A stretch of DNA of 23,550 nucleotides from an uncultured Eubacteriales bacterium (GCA_900539725.1 UQDI01000027.1:1-23550), one strand, 5' to 3'. Positions 14,052-23,418 are shown, counted from the stretch's first letter. Numbers and translations are program-made. The notes: generated by a model not told the origin, from the sequence alone.

Positions 14052-15524
14052 ATGGATAAAAAGAAAAGATTATTCGCGGGCGTTTTGTGCCTAATAATGA
14101 TATTTATGGCTACGGCGCCCATCTTAGCAGCGAGTGATAATGCGAAGGAAGAGGTTGTCTACGCTAGTTTAGGAAGCGATGGTGAGGTCAATAGCCTTAG
14201 CATTGTGAATATTTTTGGTAAAGGCGCTAAGGAAGACTACGGACGCTACACTAAGGTCAAGGCCTTAAACTCAGAAGCCGATGTCAAGATGAATGCTGAT
14301 AAAATCACATTTGCAAGTGATAAAGATAGGTTCTACTACCAAGGCGACATGGATGATAAGACTCTTCCTTGGCTAATTAGCGTAAAATATTTCATCGATG
14401 GCAAAGAGATGAGCGCGAAAGAAATTAAGGGCAAGTCTGGCGAGGCCGAGATCAAACTTAGCATTAAGGAAAACCCTGCCATGGACAAGGAGTTCTTTGA
14501 AAAATACACACTTGAAGTCTCGACTAAGCTCGACACAAAGAAGTTTAAGAACATATCTTCAGACAAGGCCTCTCTTGCAAATGAAGGCGAGATGAAGCTT
14601 ATAAACTTTATCGCTCTTCCAAACACAGGGCTTGAAGCAAGCATAAACGCTGACGTAGAGGACTTTTCATTCGAAGGCTTCTCGATCAATTGTCTTGATT
14701 TAAAGCTAAACATCGACCTTGAAAGCCTTGGACTTGAGGAAAAGGCAGACGATTTGAAGAGTGCGAGCCAAAAACTTAAGGACGCGAGCTACAAAATCAA
14801 TAAAAATACACAACCCCTTGCCAATGGCGCAAGAGATATAAAGGTGTCGTATGATAAGCTTGAGGGCGCAAACAGAGCCTACATCGATAAGAGCTTAGAA
14901 GTTTTTGATGGCGTAGCAAAACTTGATGCTGGGCTTGAAGCCATTGACGCGAAATCTGATGAATTAAAAGCCGCTTCAAAGAGCGTGGAAGATGGTCTTG
15001 AGAAGATCGCTTTACTTGCGCAAAATGACAAGAACATGGCCCAAGCTATAGGCATGATAAAAGAATCATACAAGGCCTTTGACGCGGGACTTAATGAATA
15101 CGTGGGCGGCGTGAGTAGCGCGGCTACGTCAAGCAAAATGCTAAACGCCGGCGCATCAGCCATGAGCGCAAAAGCAAATGAGCTAATAAGCGCAAATGCT
15201 AGTATGACTAAGGGCATGGCGAGCTTCACGAAGAGCCTCTCAGACTACCTAGTCGCTACAGACAAGATTACAACAGGCTTTACGAAGCTATATGACGAGA
15301 TAAAAACTGAAGAAAATGAAGTTAAGGACAAATTCGTGAAGAATGACAGCGCTAGCACTTATGTAAAATCATTCGCTTCAGAGAAAAATGAAAACGTTAG
15401 ATCCGTGCAATTCGTGCTAAAAACAGAAAAAGTGGAAGAAGAAGTCAAAGAAGAAGTCCACGAAAAGAAAGTAGACGAAAAGAAAAACGTCTTTAAGAAG
15501 TTTACAGAACTCTTTAGTAAATAG
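14052..15524 (+). CDS. Secreted heptad-rich accessory protein of the MMPL exporter
   Basis: The 490-residue protein has a signal peptide (cleavage near PILAA, about residue 27) and a beta-rich N-terminal part (about 30-220) with DYGRYTKVKAL and RFYYQGDMDDKTLPWLISVK. A long helical region follows (about 230-430), with repeated A/L/S/G heptads like KLDAGLEAIDAKSDELKAAS. The Glu/Lys-rich tail ends NVFKKFTELFSK. This layout is typical of extracytoplasmic YhgE/Pip-like or X-X-X-Leu-X-X-Gly repeat proteins encoded next to MMPL transporters in Firmicutes. A role as periplasm-side partner or tether is inference. I chose ATG 14052 because AAAGGTGAT lies just before it; an earlier ATG at 14028 overlaps the transporter and has no ribosome site. 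It ends the operon before the terminator at 15579. Confidence 0.8.
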   Translation: MDKKKRLFAGVLCLIMIFMATAPILAASDNAKEEVVYASLGSDGEVNSLSIVNIFGKGAKEDYGRYTKVKALNSEADVKMNADKITFASDKDRFYYQGDMDDKTLPWLISVKYFIDGKEMSAKEIKGKSGEAEIKLSIKENPAMDKEFFEKYTLEVSTKLDTKKFKNISSDKASLANEGEMKLINFIALPNTGLEASINADVEDFSFEGFSINCLDLKLNIDLESLGLEEKADDLKSASQKLKDASYKINKNTQPLANGARDIKVSYDKLEGANRAYIDKSLEVFDGVAKLDAGLEAIDAKSDELKAASKSVEDGLEKIALLAQNDKNMAQAIGMIKESYKAFDAGLNEYVGGVSSAATSSKMLNAGASAMSAKANELISANASMTKGMASFTKSLSDYLVATDKITTGFTKLYDEIKTEENEVKDKFVKNDSASTYVKSFASEKNENVRSVQFVLKTEKVEEEVKEEVHEKKVDEKKNVFKKFTELFSK

Positions 15525-15578
15525 TTTTAATTTATATATACATGAAGGCAAGTCCTTCCAGATAAACCTCTCAAAAAT

Positions 15579-15618
15579 AAAGGATAGAGAAAAGTAAAAA
15601 ATCTCTATCCTTTGTTTT
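15579..15618 (+). terminator. Rho-independent terminator of the MMPL operon
   Basis: AAAGGATAGAGA (15579-15590) pairs perfectly with TCTCTATCCTTT (15602-15613), followed by GTTTT. The arms resemble those of the terminator at 9031-9065. Confidence 0.85.
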
Positions 15619-15629
15619 ATGTGTGTAAA

Positions 15630-15700
15630 TTATTTAATTAGTAGCCAGTCTTCTTTAAAATTGATTTAGATCTTTCTTTATTTATTAAGCATCCTCTCCA
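15630..15700 (-). pseudogene. 3' remnant of a third SLH-protein gene
   Basis: The segment 15631-15658 repeats 15851-15878, the last codons of the SLH gene, with two mismatches, exactly 220 bases away. On the minus strand it still reads FKEDWLLIK and a stop, as the intact gene ends LEEDWLLIK. Weaker similarity continues to about 15680 (GATTTAGATCTTT versus GATTTGATCTTT), after which it is lost. The rest of 15700-15800 shows nothing. Confidence 0.6.
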
Positions 15701-15804
15701 CACCAATTGAAGAACTTAGAACTATCGTCCTAAAACCTTTGCGCTATGCAGAGAAAAATATGATGATTAAGGGCTCGCTTGTATGAAAAGTCATATATTG
15801 AGAC

Positions 15805-15830
15805 AAAAAAAGAAGGCATCTCTGCCCTCT
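15805..15830 (-). terminator. Rho-independent terminator of the SLH operon
   Basis: On the minus strand AGAGGGCA and TGCCTTCT pair around GAGA with one wobble, followed by a run of T. It lies 20 bases after the stop codon at 15850. Confidence 0.8.
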
Positions 15831-15849
15831 TTATATAATTATAATATTT

Positions 15850-18270
15850 TTATTTAATTAATAGCCAGTCTTCTTCAAGTCTGTTCATGATTTGATCTTT
15901 ATATCTTCTAACGTATTCGTGAGTATTAGTAGCTTCCACCATATCATTCCATCCCCAGAATGTTTCGTCAAGGTCTGTGAATCTCTTTATCATTTGTGGG
16001 TTTTTGCATTTTAATAATGATAAATTGTCATAGTTTCTTTCGAATATCTTGTTTAAGATAACTGCTGCTTCTGCTCTTGTGATATTGGCATCTGGTCTGA
16101 ATAGTCCATCTGGGTAGCCTGTGATTCTCTTTGCTTGATACTCACTGCCAATAGCTCTTTCTGCCCAGTGACCTGGAACGTCTGCGAATGGTGCTACGCC
16201 ATATGGCTTGTTATCGATTGTAGATATCATTTGAGTAAATTCTGCTCTAGTGATAGGGGCGTTTGGTCTGAAGCGTCCGTCAGGGTAGCCTTTCATTATG
16301 CCTCTAAATACTACTGCGTTTATGGCTTTGTTGTACCACGAACTTTCTGTATCAGTAAATTGTGGCTTAGCAGCGGATCCTATGGCTTCGATGTTTAGTA
16401 GTCTTGCTAGCATTGCTGCTGCTTCAGCTCTTGTTATGGATCCGTTTGGTCTAACTGTGCCATTAGGATAACCAAAGATATATGCTTTGTGGTCTTCACC
16501 TTTTATCTCTTCTGGTTCTTCTACTCTTTCTTCTTCGGCTCTCTTCCATATTGCATATAGAATAGTGTCTGTGTATATCCTGTCTCCAGGTTTTACTTCG
16601 TCAAGATGCTTTTGGTCGTAGCTCCAGCCTCTGAAGATGTATCCTCTTCTACGAGGGATATATAGATGTGGTTCGATTAAGTCGCCTTCTTCTACTTCGA
16701 TGTTTGTTATTTCGCCGCCACGATGGTTTTCGTCTAGTGTAAGGATAAGTGTGTTAGGTTCTGTTGGCTTTGGTGCTGGCTCATCTTTTTTGTGTACGTA
16801 AGATAATTTAAGTTCATTAGCATTTCTTTCATCAATTTCTGCATCAGACTCTATTGTAAATTTAAATTTTCCTTTTTGTTGTTCGCCTAAAGATGAAAGC
16901 ATATATCCATTAATAGATCCTGTGATAGTGATACTTTCTTTTCCTTCACTATCAGCAAGTTCCTTTGCCCTTGCATCTGTTATTCTAACTATATTTTTAT
17001 TATCAATCCCATCTGCAGAGCCTAATACTCTTAAAGTCATATTGGATAAAATTTCACTTGCTACAGTTCCTTGAGGTCCTTTTTTTATCTTACTTTCATG
17101 AATTCTTTCTCCTGTAAAACCGCGATTTGTATTCTTAGTGCTTGGATCCCATTGTCTCAATATTACTCTGATGGTAATCTTTCTATAATTTTTATCTTTA
17201 CCATCTGCAGCTTTATACTTGGTATTAACACTGAATTTAGTTCTAGGATCATCGTTTTTTACTAGAGTTTTATAATCGTCTAAATTATTTATAATCTCTT
17301 TTGTTCCGTCATCCTTGAATCCAAAAGCATAAAGTGGTCTCCATGAGTAACTCTTAAACTCTAAGAATAATTCGTCAGGAATTACAAGTCCCTCATCAGT
17401 GCCAAAATCCATGTTTAAGTCAACATGAGTATAGCCAGCAGCCTTGCCTTCATCAGTTGGAAAGTCATTATTTTTAAATCTTTCTCCATAATTACGACTT
17501 AAAATTGGTAATATCTGATTACTTCCCGCTATATTTTTATAAGCAAGCATTGCAGCTACCCAATCCATCTCAAGCTCAGAGTTTAAAACTACTTCGTTAA
17601 TTGTCTTATCGTCATCTGTTTTTTTGTACTTGTCAATGATGACACCATCAGCACTGTAGTTGTCAGTACCCTTCAAAATATCTTCAGCTTTTAAACTCTC
17701 ATCAATCATTACTTTATTAGCATTTATTCTATCTTTAATTTCAGTAGCTAAGTGACCTGGAACTAATAAAGCAAATGGATTTGTAGGCAATGGATCTCCA
17801 TAAGGCTTATTTATTTCATAATAAACAGCATATATTTTAGCATCTTTTGGTATAGAGCTTCCAAAAACATCTGCAATTGTATCTTCTGGTGAAAATAATT
17901 TTGCGCCATCAGCTAAAACTCCATTATCAACAGGAGCCTTATCAGACCAGCCTAAAAATTGCTTTGCTTTTCCTCTTATTAAACCACTGTTATACAATTC
18001 ATATCCAATCTTATCTGTAAGTTCATAATGTTTTGGTGTATCTACCTTTTTAGCAGAATCATTTATCCATTGACCAACAAGTGTGACATTTTCATCACCT
18101 GTTAGCGGTTCTCCAACTCCCTCAGGTACTACTTCATCGCCTATTTCAAGTCCATCGGCACTGCCATTATCAAGCACTACTGCTTCATTAGCGTCTTCCG
18201 CCATCAATTGCACTGGAACTAAGCATAGCAGCATCACGACTGCCATTAGCATGCTTATAATTTTCTTCAT
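15850..18270 (-). CDS. Secreted SLH-domain surface protein with InlB-like repeat
   Basis: The 806-residue protein has a signal peptide (cleavage after VQLMA, about residue 24). A small repeat-like module near 45-145 ends IYAVYYEIN, and a large region at about 150-480 is one I do not recognise. An InlB/Listeria-Bacteroides-type beta repeat follows (about 508-572; RGYIFRGWSYD and ILYAIW). Three SLH domains span about 590-760, with GYPNGTVRPNGSITRAEAAA, GYPDGRFRPNAPITRAEF and GYPDGLFRPDANITRAEAA. The last 45 residues begin a fourth SLH-like unit (FTDLDETFWGWNDM) that is not completed. SLH domains bind wall polysaccharide, so the protein should sit on the cell surface. ATG follows AGGAGG. It starts 22 bases after the stop of the larger SLH gene and is therefore the second gene of that operon. 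Confidence 0.85.
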   Translation of the reverse strand: MKKIISMLMAVVMLLCLVPVQLMAEDANEAVVLDNGSADGLEIGDEVVPEGVGEPLTGDENVTLVGQWINDSAKKVDTPKHYELTDKIGYELYNSGLIRGKAKQFLGWSDKAPVDNGVLADGAKLFSPEDTIADVFGSSIPKDAKIYAVYYEINKPYGDPLPTNPFALLVPGHLATEIKDRINANKVMIDESLKAEDILKGTDNYSADGVIIDKYKKTDDDKTINEVVLNSELEMDWVAAMLAYKNIAGSNQILPILSRNYGERFKNNDFPTDEGKAAGYTHVDLNMDFGTDEGLVIPDELFLEFKSYSWRPLYAFGFKDDGTKEIINNLDDYKTLVKNDDPRTKFSVNTKYKAADGKDKNYRKITIRVILRQWDPSTKNTNRGFTGERIHESKIKKGPQGTVASEILSNMTLRVLGSADGIDNKNIVRITDARAKELADSEGKESITITGSINGYMLSSLGEQQKGKFKFTIESDAEIDERNANELKLSYVHKKDEPAPKPTEPNTLILTLDENHRGGEITNIEVEEGDLIEPHLYIPRRRGYIFRGWSYDQKHLDEVKPGDRIYTDTILYAIWKRAEEERVEEPEEIKGEDHKAYIFGYPNGTVRPNGSITRAEAAAMLARLLNIEAIGSAAKPQFTDTESSWYNKAINAVVFRGIMKGYPDGRFRPNAPITRAEFTQMISTIDNKPYGVAPFADVPGHWAERAIGSEYQAKRITGYPDGLFRPDANITRAEAAVILNKIFERNYDNLSLLKCKNPQMIKRFTDLDETFWGWNDMVEATNTHEYVRRYKDQIMNRLEEDWLLIK

Positions 18271-18292
18271 AAATTCCTCCTAAATAGATTTT

Positions 18293-21200
18293 CTACCTAT
18301 AATATCTTGGTTGAGAGAAAACAAATCTTTCATTGTTCAATCTAAACCAGTGTTCTTCAATGTCTGTGAAGCTTCTGTTGTAGTCGTGTCCTTCAACCGC
18401 TTCATATATTTCGTAATAAGCCCAGTAACTTGGTTTTAAGTCTGTGAATGGTTTTAGTTCTGGCTTATGTGTGTCGATGTAGTCCTTATCTGGACGTCTT
18501 TCTAGTAGTCTGTTGACTATGGTAACGGCTTCTGCTCTACTGATGAAGCTGTTTGGTCTGAATGTGCCGTCTGGGTAACCCGATATCCAGCCCTTTGCTG
18601 CGGACGAAACGATGTATCTAAATGCCCAGTGGCCGCCATCGACATCGTTATAAGGACTCAAGCCCCATGTCAATGCTTCGAATGACTCAGCGATTTTAAC
18701 GAACTCGGCTCTTGTGATCTTGTTATTTGGTCTGAATGTGCCGTCGCTGTAGCCGCTAAGTATGCCAAACTCTGATAAGTAGGCTACTTCTTTGAAGCCC
18801 CAGTACGATTCATCTACGTCTGTGTAGTATTTTTTATAATTATAGTCTAGTCCTGGATACTCTTTGAATAGTCTTGCAAACATCGCTGCTGCCTCACCTC
18901 TAGTGATATTAGCCGCTGGTACGAATGTCCAGTCTGGGTAGCCATACATGTATTGCTTGTGGTCTTTTTTGTTTAGTTCTGGCTTTCTCTTTGCTTCAAC
19001 TATAGGCTCTTCTACTTCTTTTTCTTCGCGTTCGTATCTGTCCTTTCTATCAGGAGTACGTCCGCCCCTGTCTCTTCTATATAGATAAACTACATATTGA
19101 GTGCCTTCAACTACGTATCCTTCAGCAGGATTCGAGTATGGCGCAAGACCCACGAATCTGTATCTAGGGAAGGCTTTTTCTTCAGTGTAGTAGTAAGTGC
19201 CAACAGGTGCATCGATTAGTACAGCGAATTCGTCAAGAATCTTGCCGTCTTCAGTCTCGTATCTAACGTAAACATCACCACGTTTTTCTTTTTCTTTGAG
19301 AATGGATGTGGCTTTGGCTTCTTTTGGTTTGCCGTCTTCACCAATTTTTACAGATGCTGTGTTAGTTACTGATTTTAATTTAACATCATCTACGGTAATA
19401 GTGTATGAGTATTTAAACTCTTTTGATTCTTTAACCTTTAAATTGAAAGTAGTTTCTAGTCCTAATTTCTTTAATTCTTCATCTTTTATTAATGAGTCAC
19501 TTAGTTTTAAGTCTTTTAAATCTGCTTCGCCAGTATTTTTTACAGTAACTGTATAATTTAATACCTCGCCAGCTTTTTTGTAAGTAGCTTTGTCAACAGA
19601 TTTTGTGATTATGAAGTCTGATTTTGGTTCTGGTTTAGCCGCAAATGTCCAAGTACCTATAAATTTTACATCGGCTTTATTTATTGTTTTTGAATTTTCA
19701 TCCCATGAATTAAATGTCCATGTGCCATCTTCTACTTCATATGATGTTTGTGTTGGTTGTTTTGCGTTTACTGTCGCACCATCAGCATATTCAGCATCAT
19801 CAGTTGGTTTATATCCTTCAATTGCAGCTGGTAGAGTTTTTCCATCTGTTCCGCTCTTAAATTCATATGTTGCTTTATATTTTGTTTGTGGTGTTGCAGC
19901 AAAAGTCCATGTGCCTACAAATTTTACGTCAGCTTTATCTATTGTTTTTGAATTTTCATCCCAGCTAGTAAATGTCCATGTGCCATTATTTTCAGTATCT
20001 TCATATGATGTTTGTGTTGGTTGCTTTGCGTTTACTGTTGCTCCATCAGCATATTCTGTAATATCTGTTGGTTTGAATCCTTCAATTGCTGCTGGTAAAT
20101 CTTTTCCATCTGTTCCGCTCTTAAATTCATATGTTGCTTTATATTTTGTTTGTGGTTTTGCAGCAAAAGTCCAAGTACCAACAAATTTTACATCGGCTTT
20201 ATCTATTGTTTTTGAATTTGCATCCCATGAAGTGAAGCTCCATGTGCCATTATTTTCAGTATCTTCATATGATGTTTGTGTTGGTTGTTTTGCGTTTACT
20301 GTCGCACCATCAGCATATTCAGCATCATCAGTTGGTTTATATCCTTCAATTGCAGCTGGTAGAGTTTTTCCATCTGTTCCGCTCTTAAATTCATATGTTG
20401 CTTTATATTTATTTGTAAATGTATTTGTAAAGCTGTATCCATCGGCACTCTTAGTTGAAGTGTAATGATCTATTGGAGCTTCTGTTAAAGTGTAATTAAC
20501 TAAAGTTTTATTTTTATATTTTGGAAGTTTTTCAAATTTCCATGAAGCACCTGTTTGAGATTTATTTGTAGCCTTGCCATCTTCAAATAAATTTACAGTT
20601 ACTTCAGTTGGTTGTGTTCCAGTGTTTCCATCGTGTACCCAAGTCTTTTTGCCTTCTACAGTTGTATATTCAGTTTTATTTGTAACTGTAAAACCGTCAG
20701 TATCATTTCCAGTTACAACGCCTACTTCATATCCAGTATATTGTTCTGGATCTTCTTTTACTGTGTATGCTGTAGTATACTTCGATTGACGAATGTTTCT
20801 AAATTCGCCCTTCCAGTTATTTTGGGCATTAAGTTCTATTGGGCTTGCTACCTGTGTTCTACCTTTAAATAGCTTAACTGTAACGCTATCTGGACGGTTA
20901 CCAAATTCATCTTTATTATCGTCCCAAACCTTTTCAACTAATATGACTTTTTCCCAACCAGCATAAAGTTCATATTCGGGTGGGTCAATTATTGATGTAA
21001 TTTCACCAGCGCCTTCGACAAGTTTTTGATCAGTAACTTTAGTTTTACCAGATTTATTTTCGTCAGCTGCATCATCATTAACTTTTGCTTCTTTATACCA
21101 ACCTGTAAAAGCATAGCCTTTACGTATTGGCTCAGGATCCAAGATAGCTGATTTTTCCCCTTCAGTATAAATATCATAGATATCTTCTTTTTTGTCTTCA

Positions 21201-23314
21201 GATGGTAATTTAGTTAATATACCTTCATCTTCATTTCTTCCTGCTGTTACACCTTCAAATTTAGCAGGAGTTTCTGTTTTTCCATTTGCATCTAAGATTA
21301 GCTTAACCCTTTGACCAAGAACAACCTGTTTAGTCTTTGGATTTAATACAAAATCCCATTTACCAGTGCTTTCTTGATCGCTAAAGTCTGCTATTGCTTG
21401 GCTTGTATCTTTTGATACATAATGAATTTGTTTAGCATCTTCTGCTGTTGGAGTATAAGTTCCGTCACCTGCTGCAACTAGATATCCAACTTTTCTCTTA
21501 ACGTCCTCAAAAGGTTGAACTTTAGGGTCACTGCTAACTACTGGTACTTCACATATTGAAACATCAATTTGATTAGTTAAAGTACCTGTTAATATAATTT
21601 TAGATTTCCCATCTATAACTCTTACGTCTTTACCTGTTGTTATATTTGCCTTTGGTGTTATTGTTACGTCTTTACCTGTTGTTATATTTGCCTTTGGTGT
21701 TATTGTTACATCTTTTTCTGCATAGATATTTATTCCGCCATATTCATTACCTTTTCCATGTCCTGGTGTTTGGTTCCAATTTGCTGGACCTACAAAGTTG
21801 CCTGTAATTGTAGCATCGTCTACAGTTAGGACTCCGTTGTTATAAATTTCTCCACCAAGTTTTGAACCGACACCACCAGTTAATGATGAACCGCCAGTAA
21901 TAGTTAATTTACCTTCGTTATAAATGCCTCCACCGTATGAAGCTCTTGTATCTGACATAGTATCATTTGACATAGTAACTGTGGCACCAGGGCCAATAAA
22001 AACTCCTCCACCATTTTGGGCTCCCCAAAATAATGTTCCAGTATTTGAAATTTTGTTTCCGCTCATAGTTACATTTGCAGGTGTATCTTTCCCTTTATGT
22101 GTACCAATAGCAATAGCTCCACCATTGTCAGAAGCTGAAGTATCTTTTATTGTATTATTCGTAATGGTAACTGTTGCGCTTGCACCTTCTTCTACGCTGA
22201 TAGCACCGCCAAAAGAAGCTATTTGTTGTCCGTTTTCTTTTCCAGCTCCTGTCATGGTATTATTATCAATAACATGAGTGCCTGTGCCAACTATATCTAT
22301 AAAGCCGCCTGCGTGATATAATTTTGAGCCGTTGCATGTAAAAGTAGAGCCTTTAACTTCACTTGTGCCGTTTTGAAAGCATAATGCTCCACCGCTGTAA
22401 CCGTATCCGTCGCCTAAGTTTTCAATTTTAAATTCAGAGTTAGTAACTGTTACATCACTTCCCAATGATCTTAAAAAACCACCAGTGTTAAAGCCATTTG
22501 CGATTTCGGCAGTTACTTTTGTAATTGTTGCAGTTACTCCTTCTCTTGTGTGGATACATGCTCCTTGAGTACCAGCATTGCCACCTTCAGTATGGCCTTT
22601 ATTATTTTTAAAGCTTGTTCCGCTTACATTCAAAGTACCATTTTCTTGGTAAATAGCAGCTCCATGACCATAAGCTTTTACATCGTTATCTACAAAGCTT
22701 CCACCAGTGATTGTAATGTCTGCACTTTCTTTTCCAGTGTAAATAGCTCCACCGTTTAAGTCTCTATCTCCTTCTGGTAATGATTTATCATCGTTAGTTC
22801 CAGGTGTATTGCCTATAAAATCAGTATTAGTAGCTGTTAATGAACCGCCTCTTAAAAAGACTCCTCCGCCTGGATTTATATTTGAATTATCTCCAGGGTA
22901 ACCTTTCGTTACTACAGCGTTAGTTAATTCTATTGTAGAATTTTCAGAATAAATAATTCTATTTTTTAGATCTCCGTCTAAAGTAAGTTTTTGATTTTCG
23001 TCTAAGCCATTGAATTTAACTGTTGAATTATTTATAACAAATAAAGTGTTCTTTCTTGTCTCTACAGTTGTTAATGCGTTATCTGCACTTATTTTGCCGC
23101 TCCCCTTTATTGTTATATTTTTGTTTTCAATTGCTAGTGTTTTGTCCAGTGTGATATTACTAGCAACAGTGATAACATCACCGTTTTCTGCATCTGCTAT
23201 TGCATCCTTCAAATCAGCAAAATTGTTTACCGTTTTATTTGCTGCAAAGACGTCAACGCATAGCATCGGTACTAGTAATGCTATCACAAGCAAGACGCTT
23301 ATAAACCTCTTCAT
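18293..23314 (-). CDS. Giant multi-domain SLH-anchored adhesin
   Basis: The 1673-residue protein starts with a signal peptide (cleavage after VDVFA, about residue 24). Approximate order after that: a right-handed beta-helix with many GGA and GGGI turns (35-590); an InlB-like module (665-785, KGYAFTGWYKEA); and two Cna-B domains (786-968, starting VEKVWDDN and VEGKKTWVHDG). Three SHIRT-like repeats (969-1226), a DUF11-like domain (1230-1341, DFIITKSVDKATYKKAGEVL), a MucBP-like domain (1343-1415, VYVRYETEDGKILDEF) and three SLH domains with a partial fourth (1447-1673) complete it. The beta-helix and stalk domains suggest adhesion or glycan binding held away from the wall by SHIRT and Cna-B spacers. 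ATG follows TAAGGAGG. It is the first gene of a two-gene operon. Its promoter has a G7 spacer. Domain names are assigned by eye. Confidence 0.85.
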   Translation of the reverse strand: MKRFISVLLVIALLVPMLCVDVFAANKTVNNFADLKDAIADAENGDVITVASNITLDKTLAIENKNITIKGSGKISADNALTTVETRKNTLFVINNSTVKFNGLDENQKLTLDGDLKNRIIYSENSTIELTNAVVTKGYPGDNSNINPGGGVFLRGGSLTATNTDFIGNTPGTNDDKSLPEGDRDLNGGAIYTGKESADITITGGSFVDNDVKAYGHGAAIYQENGTLNVSGTSFKNNKGHTEGGNAGTQGACIHTREGVTATITKVTAEIANGFNTGGFLRSLGSDVTVTNSEFKIENLGDGYGYSGGALCFQNGTSEVKGSTFTCNGSKLYHAGGFIDIVGTGTHVIDNNTMTGAGKENGQQIASFGGAISVEEGASATVTITNNTIKDTSASDNGGAIAIGTHKGKDTPANVTMSGNKISNTGTLFWGAQNGGGVFIGPGATVTMSNDTMSDTRASYGGGIYNEGKLTITGGSSLTGGVGSKLGGEIYNNGVLTVDDATITGNFVGPANWNQTPGHGKGNEYGGINIYAEKDVTITPKANITTGKDVTITPKANITTGKDVRVIDGKSKIILTGTLTNQIDVSICEVPVVSSDPKVQPFEDVKRKVGYLVAAGDGTYTPTAEDAKQIHYVSKDTSQAIADFSDQESTGKWDFVLNPKTKQVVLGQRVKLILDANGKTETPAKFEGVTAGRNEDEGILTKLPSEDKKEDIYDIYTEGEKSAILDPEPIRKGYAFTGWYKEAKVNDDAADENKSGKTKVTDQKLVEGAGEITSIIDPPEYELYAGWEKVILVEKVWDDNKDEFGNRPDSVTVKLFKGRTQVASPIELNAQNNWKGEFRNIRQSKYTTAYTVKEDPEQYTGYEVGVVTGNDTDGFTVTNKTEYTTVEGKKTWVHDGNTGTQPTEVTVNLFEDGKATNKSQTGASWKFEKLPKYKNKTLVNYTLTEAPIDHYTSTKSADGYSFTNTFTNKYKATYEFKSGTDGKTLPAAIEGYKPTDDAEYADGATVNAKQPTQTSYEDTENNGTWSFTSWDANSKTIDKADVKFVGTWTFAAKPQTKYKATYEFKSGTDGKDLPAAIEGFKPTDITEYADGATVNAKQPTQTSYEDTENNGTWTFTSWDENSKTIDKADVKFVGTWTFAATPQTKYKATYEFKSGTDGKTLPAAIEGYKPTDDAEYADGATVNAKQPTQTSYEVEDGTWTFNSWDENSKTINKADVKFIGTWTFAAKPEPKSDFIITKSVDKATYKKAGEVLNYTVTVKNTGEADLKDLKLSDSLIKDEELKKLGLETTFNLKVKESKEFKYSYTITVDDVKLKSVTNTASVKIGEDGKPKEAKATSILKEKEKRGDVYVRYETEDGKILDEFAVLIDAPVGTYYYTEEKAFPRYRFVGLAPYSNPAEGYVVEGTQYVVYLYRRDRGGRTPDRKDRYEREEKEVEEPIVEAKRKPELNKKDHKQYMYGYPDWTFVPAANITRGEAAAMFARLFKEYPGLDYNYKKYYTDVDESYWGFKEVAYLSEFGILSGYSDGTFRPNNKITRAEFVKIAESFEALTWGLSPYNDVDGGHWAFRYIVSSAAKGWISGYPDGTFRPNSFISRAEAVTIVNRLLERRPDKDYIDTHKPELKPFTDLKPSYWAYYEIYEAVEGHDYNRSFTDIEEHWFRLNNERFVFSQPRYYR
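19640..20413 (-). repeat. Three tandem SHIRT-like repeats inside the adhesin gene
   Basis: Three units of about 88, 88 and 85 codons each begin KATYEFKSGTDGK and end GTWTFAA or similar. They share LPAAIEG, NAKQPTQTSYE and SWD.NSKTI. DNA identity is high over most of each unit. The third is shorter because ENNG is replaced by a shorter segment before TW. Such arrays vary in copy number by recombination. Confidence 0.8.
21624..21707 (-). repeat. Perfect 42-base tandem duplication in the beta-helix region
   Basis: Two identical 42-base units (21624-21665 and 21666-21707) encode DVTITPKANITTGK twice. The length keeps the reading frame and adds about one short turn. Confidence 0.9.
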
Positions 23315-23377
23315 AATTTTTTCCTCCTTATTATATAGATATAGTCACTACGTAATTAGACGCAGTAATCTACCCTT

Positions 23378-23405
23378 ATCATAGCACCCCCCCTAGAATA
23401 ATCAA
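23378..23405 (-). promoter_or_regulatory. Promoter of the SLH operon with a G7 run in the spacer
   Basis: On the minus strand TTGATT (23405-23400) and TATGAT (23383-23378) are 16 bases apart, with TG-C before the -10 (extended -10). The spacer contains seven consecutive G (C at 23387-23393). Initiation near 23371 leaves about 57 bases to the ATG at 23314. One added G would give the optimal 17-base spacing. Confidence 0.65.
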
Positions 23406-23418
23406 GCTTTGCGAGGTT

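Noticed and set aside
19640..20413. CRISPR-like array
   Set aside because: The repeats are about 260 bases, coding and contiguous, with no short spacers.
19590..20465. Long plus-strand ORF (291 codons) opposite the adhesin
   Set aside because: It is antisense to the SHIRT-like repeats, and its own repetitive sequence is the mirror of those repeats. There is no ribosome site, and the minus-strand protein has clear domains.
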